Source: Xanthomarina sp. F1114 (GTDB taxonomy: Bacteria > Bacteroidota > Bacteroidia > Flavobacteriales > Flavobacteriaceae). Taken from it: 64,000 nucleotides of DNA. Positions 44,647 through 54,009 of this stretch are shown one piece after another (positions within the stretch are counted from its first letter, which is position 1; each line of letters starts with the position of its first letter). Below the pieces are notes generated by a model. It saw only the letters and a list, made by a program, of their open reading frames with translations. It had not been told where the DNA came from and did no database searches. The DNA lies in NCBI RefSeq assembly GCF_026410255.1, contig NZ_JAPMLL010000001.1, positions 248,001 through 312,000 of the forward strand. The letters are read 5' to 3'. Both the position numbers and the translations under genes were made by a program.

Positions 44647-45702
44647 TTAATCATATTGATTTTCGTAGTAAGATTGATACACTCCACTTGTTACATTTTG
44701 CAACCAATCTGTATTATTTAAATACCAAGAAATTGTTTTCTTTAAACCTTGTTCGAAGGTCACTGAGGGCTCCCAGCCTAATTCGTTTTTAATTTTCGAC
44801 GCGTCTATAGCATAACGTAAGTCGTGTCCTGGTCTGTCTTTTACGTAGGTGATTAACTTTTTAGAAGTTCCTTTTTCCCTATCTAAAGCTACATCCATCT
44901 GATCGCATAATAAAGTGACTAAGTCAATATTTTTCCACTCGTTAAAACCTCCTATATTATAGGTTTCACCAAGAACTCCTTTATGAAAAACACTATCTAT
45001 AGCTATAGCATGATCTATAACATAAAGCCAATCTCTTGTGTAATTACCATCTCCATAAACAGGGAGGGATTTTTTATTAATTATATTATTAATAAATAAA
45101 GGTATTAGTTTTTCTGGAAATTGATTGGGACCATAATTATTGGAGCAATTAGATATAACATAAGGAATGCCATAGGTTTCACCATAAGCTCTAACAAAAT
45201 GGTCTGAACTAGCTTTTGAAGCAGAATAAGGTGAATTTGGATCGTATGATGTAGTCTCCGTAAATAAGCCCGTATCTCCTAAGCTACCATAAACCTCATC
45301 TGTACTAATATGGTAAAACAGCTTATTTTTATAGTTATCCTTCCAGGTATTTTTAAAAGCATTTAATAAATTCATAGTTCCAATAACATTTGTCTTAACA
45401 AAAGCTAAAGGATCTGTTATTGATCTATCTACATGAGATTCTGCTGCTAAATGAATAACAGCTTCAAACTGGTGTGTTTTAAAAAGAGAATTAATTAAAG
45501 ATTCGTCTGTAATATCTGCTTTTAAAAAGCTGTAATTGCTTTTGTTTTCGATGTCTTTTAGGTTTTCTAAATTTCCAGCATAGGTCAAACTATCTAAGTT
45601 AAAAACATGATATTCGGGGTATGTATTGACAAATAGTCTCACTACATGAGATCCAATAAACCCAGCTCCCCCTGTTATTAATATGTTTTTCTTAGGCCTC
45701 AT
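44647..45702 (-). CDS. rfbB: dTDP-glucose 4,6-dehydratase
   Basis: A 351-aa extended short-chain dehydrogenase. NAD motif TGGAGFIGSH (10-19), STDEVYGSLGD active-site loop and YSASKASSDH with catalytic Tyr/Lys are present. It makes dTDP-4-keto-6-deoxyglucose for the rhamnose branch. It overlaps the Wzz-like gene by 11 nt. Confidence 0.97.
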   Translation of the reverse strand: MRPKKNILITGGAGFIGSHVVRLFVNTYPEYHVFNLDSLTYAGNLENLKDIENKSNYSFLKADITDESLINSLFKTHQFEAVIHLAAESHVDRSITDPLAFVKTNVIGTMNLLNAFKNTWKDNYKNKLFYHISTDEVYGSLGDTGLFTETTSYDPNSPYSASKASSDHFVRAYGETYGIPYVISNCSNNYGPNQFPEKLIPLFINNIINKKSLPVYGDGNYTRDWLYVIDHAIAIDSVFHKGVLGETYNIGGFNEWKNIDLVTLLCDQMDVALDREKGTSKKLITYVKDRPGHDLRYAIDASKIKNELGWEPSVTFEQGLKKTISWYLNNTDWLQNVTSGVYQSYYENQYD

Positions 45703-46750
45703 AATTGGATATAAATTTTATTAAATTTCTAATCAAAAAAGCAGCACATAAAAGTACAAAAGCTGCTAAAGGAAAAATTAAAATATACATATTCCAAATA
45801 GATGTGTATTTTGCTCCAGTATCTTGAAAGCTAGAAAGTGTATCAAAGTAAACATCTTCTTCCACTTTTTGGGCATCTAATTCACTTAACGCCTTTTTCA
45901 ACTCCATACTTTCCTTAAGTAAGTCGTATTCTCTAGTTTTAGTTCTTTCTTGAATAAAAGTCATACCGTCTTTGGTGGTATAGGCTCCTTGCTTAGAATT
46001 AGCCTCGTCTCCCATAAGATTGATATATACTTTCTGTAAGGAGTCTACTTGTTTAATAGAAGACGTTATTCGATGTCTTTCAATTGCTATTAAAGAGTCT
46101 CTTTTCTCTCTCTTTTTTACAGAATAAGTATTTGTAAAAGTATTATTTAAACCTTCTTCTAAAGATCTAAAAATATCTTTTTTATGAGAGAAAACCTCTA
46201 TTTCAAAAACATCTCCAGAAAATATACTTCTATTTTCTACAAATTCCTCAAAAGAAATATTTTGAGCTCTTGTACTATCTATACTCTTTAAAAACTGATC
46301 GTATTGAATTATTTTATCATTTTCATTTTCCGGACCTGAATTAATATCAAAACTTATAATCTTCTTAGCCTCATCTTCATCGATATTAAAAATATCTGTT
46401 AATTGCCCATAGTCCCGTTCATTAATTAAAGCATTGTAATACTTAATATTGGTAACTAATTGATATTTAGAATCAAAATAAGGTTGAACTAACATTTGAG
46501 ATGTATATACATCGTCTTGTGTTCTTTGATAAATAAAGCCCAAAATTGCAGAAACAAGCATAATTAAAACAATTAACTTAAAGTTTCTAACAAAAGGTTT
46601 CAAGGCATATATAAAAAATGAAAATATACCTTTTAAGATGTTTAGGAAGAAATTAATTACTCTATTGATACTTTTTCCAAAGTAATCGAAGAGAATCAAG
46701 ATATCCACTTCTTCATTATTTTTGTTTTGTTCTGGTAAATTGTTACTCAT
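45692..46750 (-). CDS. Wzz-like polysaccharide co-polymerase / chain-length protein (divergent)
   Basis: A 352-aa protein with one N-terminal membrane helix (about 58-74), a large helical periplasmic region and a second helix near the C-terminus (about 320-343). This is the topology of Wzz chain-length regulators, which form rings that set polymer length. The usual proline-rich motif before helix 2 is not evident and there is no cytoplasmic tyrosine-kinase domain. Position directly before rfbB supports the assignment; sequence alone is weak. Confidence 0.65.
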   Translation of the reverse strand: MSNNLPEQNKNNEEVDILILFDYFGKSINRVINFFLNILKGIFSFFIYALKPFVRNFKLIVLIMLVSAILGFIYQRTQDDVYTSQMLVQPYFDSKYQLVTNIKYYNALINERDYGQLTDIFNIDEDEAKKIISFDINSGPENENDKIIQYDQFLKSIDSTRAQNISFEEFVENRSIFSGDVFEIEVFSHKKDIFRSLEEGLNNTFTNTYSVKKREKRDSLIAIERHRITSSIKQVDSLQKVYINLMGDEANSKQGAYTTKDGMTFIQERTKTREYDLLKESMELKKALSELDAQKVEEDVYFDTLSSFQDTGAKYTSIWNMYILIFPLAAFVLLCAAFLIRNLIKFISNYEA

Positions 46751-46765
46751 TATTGAGGATAGGTG

Positions 46766-48457
46766 TTAATTAAAGATTTGTTGCAAAATTTTTCTAGTTA
46801 TTAAATATGTAGGTTTAACTCCTGTGGTTCCTAAACCACCAGAAGCTAAGGTGCTTCCAGTTTCTAATGGATTATCACTTGCGTAATAAGCATATCTAAC
46901 TTTTACATTTGGATTGATGCTTCTTCTTACTTTTGATGCTGCTTGAATGGCCTTTTGGTAATGCGCTCCTTCCATTTCTAATCCAATAACATTCCATGTG
47001 GAATTGAAAAAGAATTTTAAGATTTCTTTATTCTGTAAAGAGGTTCCTAAAACCGTAATCATAGTACCTTCGTAAACAGCAACATCATGACCTTCTAAGT
47101 CCTTTTTGCTCAATTCGTTTTTAAATGGATAATTATCTGCTGTCCCCTCAAAAATATGAGCTGAAGGAATCATAATATCTCCTTTTCCACCTTCTAAAAT
47201 ACCAGCTTTTCCCATAATTGAAATGGAATCCACATTTAAGTGGGTTTTCTTACCGTTAAAATGTATGGGCTTTAATAATTCGTCTATGGTTTCATAGGCT
47301 TGTTCTCCAAAGGCATAATCCATTACAAAAATCACAGGTTTTTCGGCTTTTTTAAAGTCTTCACTCACTTCAATATCTAAAGTTGAAAAATCTATTTTTG
47401 CTGTGTCAAATATTTGAACATCTATATTAGTTCCAGAGCTATCTGGAATATATATCATACCTTTCTGCAACGCTTCTTTGGTTACTTTATTGCGTAAATC
47501 TTGATTGTTTTTATCGCTTATGGCTTCGTAAAGCTCAAAAACACTTTTCTTTTTTGCAAAGGTCTTTAAAGCATTTGGCGCAAAAAGTGAATTCATAACA
47601 CTGTGCATATTTGCACTAATTATATGAATTGGTCTTTCTAATAAATCGTTTTTATAAAGAATTTCTTTTATATTATTAGACCAAATTTCTCCATGAATAT
47701 GGTGACCTAAACGCTCACGTAACACAGGACTAAAAGTAACTGTACGTTTGTTGTTGTTTATAATTTCTTCTATGGCCAATTTTCCCAACCAATAAACTAT
47801 ATGTAATAATCTTTCTGGTTGCGTATCTAATGCAAATTGATCGTAAACAATAAGTATTTCGTTAAAAGTTCTACCTAGAATATTAGCAGTATGCGAAATA
47901 GCTACTTCTCTTTCTTCTTGCGTTAGTTTCTTTTTAGATAAAACAGCTTTCTCAAGTTTTTTCCAATCTCTAGTTGTATTCCCAGTTTCGTCTATTAAAA
48001 CACGTTTACTAATTTTATGCGACTCAATAAACACAAAGGTAAGATGGGTAAGAATATCGTAAATTTCAGAGCGACCACGAGTAATTTCAATATTCATTTG
48101 CTCGGCATCAATACGATAACAATTTCGTCTTCTTTTTGGTGGAATTATTGGTTGAAAATGAGAATTAGCGTAACCTTCATCGCTGGTTAAGTTTATAAAA
48201 GTACATTCTTCAATGCCTTTTGGCAATCTATCTACTACATACAGTAAACCTTCTAATTCGGCTTTTTCCTCACCAATAGAACCATAAATTTCTGGTTTTA
48301 ATTGCAGTAAGGATTCACGAAGAGTTTCTCCCGAAACGCCCATGGGCTTGTAGAAGCCTCTATTAAAAAGATGCCTCATAGTAATATACATTCTCTCTAT
48401 GGCATTTGAGCTTTCTTGTGCTCTCGTTCTATCATGATGGGATATTTTATTACTCAT
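46766..48457 (-). CDS. DUF6909 family protein with nucleoside-phosphorylase-like C-terminal part
   Basis: A 563-aa soluble protein I recognise as DUF6909. The N-terminal ~330 residues have no motif I know. The C-terminal ~200 residues resemble the NP-1 nucleoside phosphorylase/nucleosidase fold: a MDYAFGEQAYE strand, a SIMGKAGIL segment and the GLEMEGAHY motif (about 494-502), whose EME residues bind ribose in that family. An AMP- or purine-nucleosidase activity is possible but unproven. It is the first gene of the polysaccharide operon, with a -7 box at 48475-48482. Confidence 0.75.
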   Translation of the reverse strand: MSNKISHHDRTRAQESSNAIERMYITMRHLFNRGFYKPMGVSGETLRESLLQLKPEIYGSIGEEKAELEGLLYVVDRLPKGIEECTFINLTSDEGYANSHFQPIIPPKRRRNCYRIDAEQMNIEITRGRSEIYDILTHLTFVFIESHKISKRVLIDETGNTTRDWKKLEKAVLSKKKLTQEEREVAISHTANILGRTFNEILIVYDQFALDTQPERLLHIVYWLGKLAIEEIINNNKRTVTFSPVLRERLGHHIHGEIWSNNIKEILYKNDLLERPIHIISANMHSVMNSLFAPNALKTFAKKKSVFELYEAISDKNNQDLRNKVTKEALQKGMIYIPDSSGTNIDVQIFDTAKIDFSTLDIEVSEDFKKAEKPVIFVMDYAFGEQAYETIDELLKPIHFNGKKTHLNVDSISIMGKAGILEGGKGDIMIPSAHIFEGTADNYPFKNELSKKDLEGHDVAVYEGTMITVLGTSLQNKEILKFFFNSTWNVIGLEMEGAHYQKAIQAASKVRRSINPNVKVRYAYYASDNPLETGSTLASGGLGTTGVKPTYLITRKILQQIFN

Positions 48458-48474
48458 AAATTTATTTTAGCTAA

Positions 48475-48482
48475 CAAATATA
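48475..48482 (-). promoter_or_regulatory. -7 box TATATTTG before DUF6909, possible head of the polysaccharide operon
   Basis: Perfect TAnnTTTG on the minus strand; leader about 14 nt. Genes downstream are spaced by at most a few tens of bases as far as cysD. Confidence 0.6.
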
Positions 48483-48485
48483 GTA

Positions 48486-49988
48486 TTATTTAATCAAATT
48501 TTGGGTTTCTAAAACCTCTGCAATTTTTCTATCGTTGGAAAGTCTCGCAATTTTATTTTGTCCTCCTAGTTTTCCAATTTTTTTCATGTATTCCTGAAAA
48601 CCATGTTTCTTGACTTCGGCTATTTTTAAAGGCTGAAGAACTTTTCCGCTAATTAAATCGAAATAATAACTGTTCTGCTTTTGTAAAGAATCGTCTATAA
48701 TTTTTGAAAACACATCTATATTAGTAGGAGATTTTTCAAACTCTATAAACCATTCGTGATATGGCAATCCTTGTTTGGGAGTAATTTGTGGTGCAACGGT
48801 AAATTCGGTAATTTCGGCATCTGTCTGTTTTACAGCTTCTTGCAGAGCTTGCTCTACCTCTTTTCCAATAACATGCTCTCCAAAAGCCGAAATAAAATGT
48901 TTTATTCTTCCAGAAACAATAATTCTATAGGGTTTTAAAGAGGTAAACTCTACAGTATCTCCAACATTATAAGCCCAAAGCCCTGCTGTTGTAGAAACAA
49001 TTAGTACGTAATTAACACCAAGTTCGACCTCTCCAATAGTAAGTCGGTTTGGTTTTTCTGTAAAAAATTCATCAGCTTTTACAAATTCATAAAAAATACC
49101 AGAATTAAGCTGAAGCAACATACCTGTTTCATTTTGTTTATCCTGAAAGGCAAAAAAACCTTCACTAGCAGGATACAACTCAATACTATCTATTTTTCTT
49201 CCAATTAATTTTTCAAATTTTGCTCGGTAAGGTTCGTAATTAACGCCACCAAAAATAAATAGATCGAAATTTTTAAAGACTTCTCCTATTTCTTTTCCAG
49301 TTTTTTCTTGAATTTTTTCAAAATACATTTGAACCCAAGAGGGAATTCCAGAGATGACTGTCATATTTTCTGGTAAAGTTTCGTCTACTATAGCATTTAC
49401 TTTTGTTTCCCAATCTTCAATACAATTAATTTCCCATGAGGGCATTCTGTTTTTTTGAAGATATTTAGGCACAAAATGGGCTACAATTCCTGAAAGTCTA
49501 CCAAACTGAATTCCATTTTTTTTCTCTAGAATAGGACTTCCTTGTAGAAAAATCATCTTTCCATCTACAAATTTGCTGTTTCCTGTTTCTGCTATATACA
49601 TTAAAATGGCATTCCTTGCAGCATCAATATGGGTGGGCATACTTTCCTTAGTAATAGGAATGTATTTTGCTCCAGAAGTGGTTCCTGAAGTTTTTGCAAT
49701 ATAAAGCGGTTTTCCTTTCCAAAGAATATCTTTTTCACCCGCAACCATACGTTCTATATACAGTTTCAAGTCTTCGTAATCTCTTATTGGGACCTGTTTT
49801 ACAAAATCTGCATGTGTATTAATACTTTTAAAATTATGGTCTTTTCCAAATTGGGTAATAGCAGCTGTACTTATTAAATCTTGAAATACCTGCTCTTGAG
49901 TTTCAACAGGATTATCCGCCCATTTTAAAATGGATTTAGAAACGTATTTCGCAAAAGGTTTAGCAAGTGCTGCTTTAAGTGAAAACAT
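48486..49988 (-). CDS. GH3 family acyl-acid amido synthetase-like protein
   Basis: A 500-aa member of the GH3 branch of adenylate-forming enzymes. The phosphate-binding loop AKTSGTTSGAKYIPIT (100-106 core), IFGGVNYEPYRAKFE, ELYPASEGFFAFQD and the YNVGDTVEF motif are all visible. Plant GH3 enzymes join amino acids to acyl acids such as auxin; the bacterial substrate is unknown. Its start touches the M23 peptidase stop. Confidence 0.88.
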   Translation of the reverse strand: MFSLKAALAKPFAKYVSKSILKWADNPVETQEQVFQDLISTAAITQFGKDHNFKSINTHADFVKQVPIRDYEDLKLYIERMVAGEKDILWKGKPLYIAKTSGTTSGAKYIPITKESMPTHIDAARNAILMYIAETGNSKFVDGKMIFLQGSPILEKKNGIQFGRLSGIVAHFVPKYLQKNRMPSWEINCIEDWETKVNAIVDETLPENMTVISGIPSWVQMYFEKIQEKTGKEIGEVFKNFDLFIFGGVNYEPYRAKFEKLIGRKIDSIELYPASEGFFAFQDKQNETGMLLQLNSGIFYEFVKADEFFTEKPNRLTIGEVELGVNYVLIVSTTAGLWAYNVGDTVEFTSLKPYRIIVSGRIKHFISAFGEHVIGKEVEQALQEAVKQTDAEITEFTVAPQITPKQGLPYHEWFIEFEKSPTNIDVFSKIIDDSLQKQNSYYFDLISGKVLQPLKIAEVKKHGFQEYMKKIGKLGGQNKIARLSNDRKIAEVLETQNLIK

Positions 49989-50857
49989 TAATTAAAATCT
50001 ATAAAATTAGTTGGATTTATTGGATAACCATCTTTCCAAAGTTCAAAATGCAAATGTGGTCCTGAGGAGAGTTCGCCAGTATCCCCGGACATGGCAATAA
50101 CCTCTCCAGCCTTTACCAACTCGCCTTGAGATTTAGTTAAAGATGCATTGTGTTTATAAACCGAAAGTAAACCATCACTATGTTCAATAATGATAACATT
50201 TCCAGTTTCTACCGTCCATTCTGCAAAAATAATAGTTCCATCGGCTGTTGCTTTTATAGGCGTATTACTTTCTACAATTATATCTACTGCGTAATGTTTA
50301 TCTTCAAAATTATAAGATTCAGAAATAGCACCAGTTACTGGAGGAAATAGTACGAAGTTAATTTTTGAAGTAGCCGTTTCAAATAAATTATATTTATCTT
50401 CTTTTGCTATTTTTTCTCTTAAAAGCGAATCTTCTCTTGAAGGTCTTAAATCTACTTCAGTAACATTCAATCTAGCTTCCTCCAAAATAGAATCTCTGTT
50501 AAAATCTACCGAACTAATTTCGCCTTGAAGCACTTTTTTTATGGAGGCAAAATACCTTTCATTTACAGCTATTAATTGTTGTAAAGAATCTGTTTTATAA
50601 GTGAGTTCTACAGCTTGTTTTTTCAAGGCAGTAGATGAATAGCCTGGAATATATTCGCGTAAAGACGTAAAAGCTATTAATAAAGTAGTTCCAGCAATTA
50701 ACAAAATAGAAGACAACGTCATAACTACAAATACATTTAAACGCGTTAGTTTAAACGAAAGTCTTTCTTCGAAAGTATCTTCATTAAGTATTACCAAACG
50801 ATACTTATGAAGTAGTTTCTTTTTAAATTTTTTGGATTTCTTTTTATTCTTTGCCAT
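49988..50857 (-). CDS. M23 family metallopeptidase, membrane-anchored
   Basis: A 289-aa protein with a very basic N-terminus (1-20), one membrane helix (about 42-63), a coiled-coil region (about 75-150) and a C-terminal LytM/M23 domain. Zinc ligands His188 and Asp192 (HYAVD) and His270 in PHLHFE, with His235 nearby, are present, so it should be active in cutting peptidoglycan cross-bridges rather than a degenerate EnvC-like activator. GH3 follows directly. Confidence 0.92.
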   Translation of the reverse strand: MAKNKKKSKKFKKKLLHKYRLVILNEDTFEERLSFKLTRLNVFVVMTLSSILLIAGTTLLIAFTSLREYIPGYSSTALKKQAVELTYKTDSLQQLIAVNERYFASIKKVLQGEISSVDFNRDSILEEARLNVTEVDLRPSREDSLLREKIAKEDKYNLFETATSKINFVLFPPVTGAISESYNFEDKHYAVDIIVESNTPIKATADGTIIFAEWTVETGNVIIIEHSDGLLSVYKHNASLTKSQGELVKAGEVIAMSGDTGELSSGPHLHFELWKDGYPINPTNFIDFN

Positions 50858-50865
50858 TCTGCAAA

Positions 50866-50873
50866 CAAAATTA
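50866..50873 (-). promoter_or_regulatory. -7 box TAATTTTG for M23-GH3
   Basis: Perfect TAnnTTTG on the minus strand only 8 nt before the ATG, implying a leader of about 4-5 nt. Confidence 0.5.
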
Positions 50874-50948
50874 AATAAAAATATCTCAGTAGCCGAGGTG
50901 CAATATGCTAAAGTTCTTGTTAAAACGATATAATTAAACTTTAATTAT

Positions 50949-50956
50949 TAACTTTG
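50949..50956 (+). promoter_or_regulatory. -7 box TAACTTTG for tatA
   Basis: Perfect TAnnTTTG; leader about 16 nt to the ATG at 50976. Confidence 0.6.
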
Positions 50957-50975
50957 CGCTTTAAAATAAAACTAT

Positions 50976-51167
50976 ATGAGTTTATATATATTACCCCTAG
51001 CAATTGGACCATGGCAAATAGCACTTATTGTTGTTATTGTGTTATTATTATTTGGAGGAAAGAAAATTCCAGAATTAATGCGTGGTTTAGGTAGCGGAAT
51101 TAAGGAATTTAAAGACGCTAGTAAAGAAGAAGAACAAGAAGGTAAAACGAAAGAGTCTAAAGAATAA
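50976..51167 (+). CDS. tatA: Twin-arginine translocase subunit TatA/TatE
   Basis: A 63-aa protein: membrane helix (about 10-25), the hinge [20 protein letters not shown] with amphipathic helix, and an acidic Lys/Glu tail. It forms the pore of the Tat pathway that exports folded proteins. tatC is not in the window. Monocistronic: own -7 box and a strong terminator after it. Confidence 0.95.
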   Translation: MSLYILPLAIGPWQIALIVVIVLLLFGGKKIPELMRGLGSGIKEFKDASKEEEQEGKTKESKE

Positions 51168-51183
51168 GATTCTGTTGTAACAC

Positions 51184-51219
51184 AAAAAAACCAGTATATG
51201 CCGTATACTGGTTTTTTTT
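51184..51219. terminator. Bidirectional terminator between tatA and the DUF4837 gene
   Basis: An 8-bp GC-containing stem (51191-51198 with 51204-51211) extended by A:T pairs to 15 bp, 5-nt loop TGCCG, with T-tracts on both strands. It serves tatA (+) and the DUF4837 gene (-). Confidence 0.92.
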
Positions 51220-51240
51220 GTGAGTTAAAGTAATTTAAAT

Positions 51241-52218
51241 TTACTCTTTTATTTTAAGAGATCTTATTATTGCTTCCAATTCAAACATATAATCACGTTT
51301 TTCTACAGATGGAGCAAAAGCAAAGCCTTCTATTACCAACAATCTATTGTTTATTTTATCATCAATAAGATAATTAACAAATGGTCCTGACATAAAAGCA
51401 TTTTTTACATCCCAAAGACCTTTAGTTTCTATTGCTGGTTTATTATCTATAGTAGTTTCAAAAACGGCTGGAGCATAAGCTTCTTCGGTTATCATAAAAG
51501 AGCCTTCGGTAGGACCTGGGATATGAGCTTTTCCAATAGAATCTCTAAGCTTAATAATTTGATCTACCAAGCTATCTTCTTTGTTGATATAATTATATGG
51601 CAATTCAAAAATCATTAAATTAGTAGTACCTGTTGTTATATCTTTTCTTATCCAGAAAAAATGATCTTCTTCTTTGGCAATTCTATAAGCTGAAGGAAAC
51701 TTGATGTTTATTCCTAATTTATCTTCTATACTACTATTTGAATGAAGCGATAAAGAAATTCGTCTTTGTTTTTCTTTAATTTCTTCACTTTTTAATGCCG
51801 CTATTATTTTTTGAGCGTTAATTTCTATTTGCTCAATAATATCTTTATCAGTTTTTCCAGAAACTAAAACAACCTTTTGGGGTTCTGCATAAACATTTGA
51901 CATTATTTTTACTGATGCTTCTCCTCCTTTTTCTACTTTAAAAACGGTTCTGTTTTTAGTAGCAAAGTCAGTAAAAACAACTGGAGGTATTTGACTCATT
52001 GTAAATAAAGGCTCATCTTGAGGAAGTCCGTCAACGGGTGCTGCCAGTGTATTTCTTATGGCTTCTCCTACATTACCTTCCCACAAATCATTTTCTATAA
52101 CTACAGATAAGTTATTAATATTTCCGGAAGAATCTGATAGACTTTTTTGATTGGAACCTGCGTTATTTCCACAACTTAATACAAGTAAAAATGAAAATAA
52201 TAAAAGTGTGTGTTTCAT
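51241..52218 (-). CDS. DUF4837 family lipoprotein
   Basis: A 325-aa exported protein with lipobox LLVLSC (Cys16). I recognise the family by its characteristic features (ENDLWEGNVGEAIRN, with EPLFTMSQIPP after a short gap, and FFWIRKD) and by its neighbours. Function unknown; found next to tatA and cell-wall genes in Bacteroidetes, which suggests an envelope role. It ends 22 nt from the bidirectional terminator. Confidence 0.85.
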   Translation of the reverse strand: MKHTLLLFSFLLVLSCGNNAGSNQKSLSDSSGNINNLSVVIENDLWEGNVGEAIRNTLAAPVDGLPQDEPLFTMSQIPPVVFTDFATKNRTVFKVEKGGEASVKIMSNVYAEPQKVVLVSGKTDKDIIEQIEINAQKIIAALKSEEIKEKQRRISLSLHSNSSIEDKLGINIKFPSAYRIAKEEDHFFWIRKDITTGTTNLMIFELPYNYINKEDSLVDQIIKLRDSIGKAHIPGPTEGSFMITEEAYAPAVFETTIDNKPAIETKGLWDVKNAFMSGPFVNYLIDDKINNRLLVIEGFAFAPSVEKRDYMFELEAIIRSLKIKE

Positions 52219-52331
52219 TAGATAAAAAGTTTTAATTCACGAACTAACAAGTAAGAACTTTACATAAAATATGTTCTGTAAAAACAACTATACTTACGTA
52301 ATTCGTTATTTAATTGGTTTTAGTTAATAGC

Positions 52332-53915
52332 TTATCCTTTAGAAACTTTAAGTTTCATTCCAGGCTTTAAATTATTACCACTAATATCGTTCCAATCTCG
52401 AATATTTTGAACAGAAACTCCAGGAAATTTTTTTGAGATGCTCCAAAGCGAGTCTCCACTCTTTACTGTATATATCTTCTGACTTCCGGAAGTTGTTGTT
52501 TTTACAGGGGTTTTAGACTGCTGTGTAGCTACTGGATTTCTTGGGTAAATAGTTAAGCGTTGCCCAATTCTAATATTGTTACTTCTTAATCCATTCCATT
52601 GTTTTAATTGACTAACTCTAACACTATATTTTCTTGCTATAAACCCTAAATTATCTCCACTTTTTACGCGATAAGTAATTTTAGATTTTGCTTCAAAAAA
52701 TTGTGGTAAGGGTTTTTCCCGTGTATCTAGCTCTGCTTTTGCAGATGCATAAATGGTAGACTCGTTTGCAACAAAAGTTCCAATAGCCGTTCTAGGAAGT
52801 CTGAGGTAATAATTCTTATTTTCAACAACTGGAATAATATCTAATTTATACGACGGATTTAAAAACTGTAATTCCTCGATAGGTAATTGTGTAGCTTCTG
52901 CAACTTGATCTAAAGTAATCATCTGTTTTACGCGAATAGTATCTGTTTCAATGCCATGAAACTTTGGTCTTTCTGAAACAAACCCATGTTCTTCAGCATA
53001 TTCAAAAATATACATGGTTGCTAAAAATGCAGGCACATATCCGGCTGTTTCTCTTGGTAAATTATGTCTAATATTCCAATAGTTTTGATAACCTCCAGAA
53101 CGTCTAATAGCTTTAGATACGTTTCCTGGACCTGAATTGTAAGCTGCTAAAGCCAAATCCCAATCGCCAAAAATTTCGTAAAGCCTAGATAAATAGACTG
53201 CTGCTGTGGTAGTAGATTTTATTGGGTCGCTACGCTCATCTACATAGCTACTAACTTCCAAGCCATATTGCTTTCCTGTGGCAAACATAAATTGCCACAA
53301 TCCTGTTGCTCCAACCCTAGATTTTGCTCTTGGATTTAAAGCGGATTCTACTATGGCTAAATATTTCATCTCTAATGGAATATTATAAGCATCCATTTCG
53401 CGCTCAAACATTGGAAAGTAAAAGGCGCTTAAACCCATAATACGTTCAAAATATCCTCTTCGGTTTTTAAGAAAATTCTTAATAACGCTTTCTAAAGAGG
53501 CATTATATTCTACATTAAATGGGGTTCTAGCATTTAAACGAGAGAGTCTAGCCTTTAAGGTATCTGTTGTTAATTCTGGATATTCAACTTCCTTATAATC
53601 TAATTCTGATATGGCTTTATAAATAGTATCGTATAAGGTGTTGTTATATAGTTCGTCCAACCATTTTTTATCAAATTCAGAAGCTAATTCTAAATCTTTA
53701 AGTGAATCTAATTCAGATATTTTAAGAACCGGCTCTATTTTAGTTTTAGAGTGTTTTTTTCCATCAATAATGGTATCTATAACAACATTTTTTCCTTCAA
53801 CTAAATCTGCTTCAGGGGACTTTTTATTACTTTGTTTTACTTCTAAAGAGTCTTGAGCATAAGACATACTTACGCTAAACAACAATAATAAACTACAGAT
53901 TCTATTTAAATACAT
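52332..53915 (-). CDS. LysM-containing lytic transglycosylase (MltD-like)
   Basis: A 527-aa secreted protein. Signal peptide (1-20, ending SYAQ), an acidic linker, the SLT domain with catalytic Glu190 in AIVESALNPRAKS and GATGLWQFM, LALAAYNSGPGNV, and two C-terminal LysM domains (about 414-459 and 481-526, each starting Y.VKSGD). A possible third, degenerate LysM lies at about 330-375. It cleaves glycan strands and binds peptidoglycan. It precedes the DUF4837 gene in the same direction. Confidence 0.93.
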   Translation of the reverse strand: MYLNRICSLLLLFSVSMSYAQDSLEVKQSNKKSPEADLVEGKNVVIDTIIDGKKHSKTKIEPVLKISELDSLKDLELASEFDKKWLDELYNNTLYDTIYKAISELDYKEVEYPELTTDTLKARLSRLNARTPFNVEYNASLESVIKNFLKNRRGYFERIMGLSAFYFPMFEREMDAYNIPLEMKYLAIVESALNPRAKSRVGATGLWQFMFATGKQYGLEVSSYVDERSDPIKSTTTAAVYLSRLYEIFGDWDLALAAYNSGPGNVSKAIRRSGGYQNYWNIRHNLPRETAGYVPAFLATMYIFEYAEEHGFVSERPKFHGIETDTIRVKQMITLDQVAEATQLPIEELQFLNPSYKLDIIPVVENKNYYLRLPRTAIGTFVANESTIYASAKAELDTREKPLPQFFEAKSKITYRVKSGDNLGFIARKYSVRVSQLKQWNGLRSNNIRIGQRLTIYPRNPVATQQSKTPVKTTTSGSQKIYTVKSGDSLWSISKKFPGVSVQNIRDWNDISGNNLKPGMKLKVSKG

Positions 53916-54009
53916 ATTATTTCTTATTTGAATATGGTAAACGATTTAAAGGTAATTTTCGTGTTTAAGCACGACTAAAAAAACATATCATATTCTAATT
54001 TGGGACTTT

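Noticed and set aside
22577-48457. Polysaccharide locus as a recently inserted mobile island
   Set aside because: Its gene set looks strain-variable, but no integrase, insertion sequence, tRNA or direct repeat at its borders was found, so no mobility call can be made.
53959-53974. Hairpin between the lytic transglycosylase and pgk genes as a terminator
   Set aside because: Only a 5-bp stem, no T-tract on either strand directly after it.
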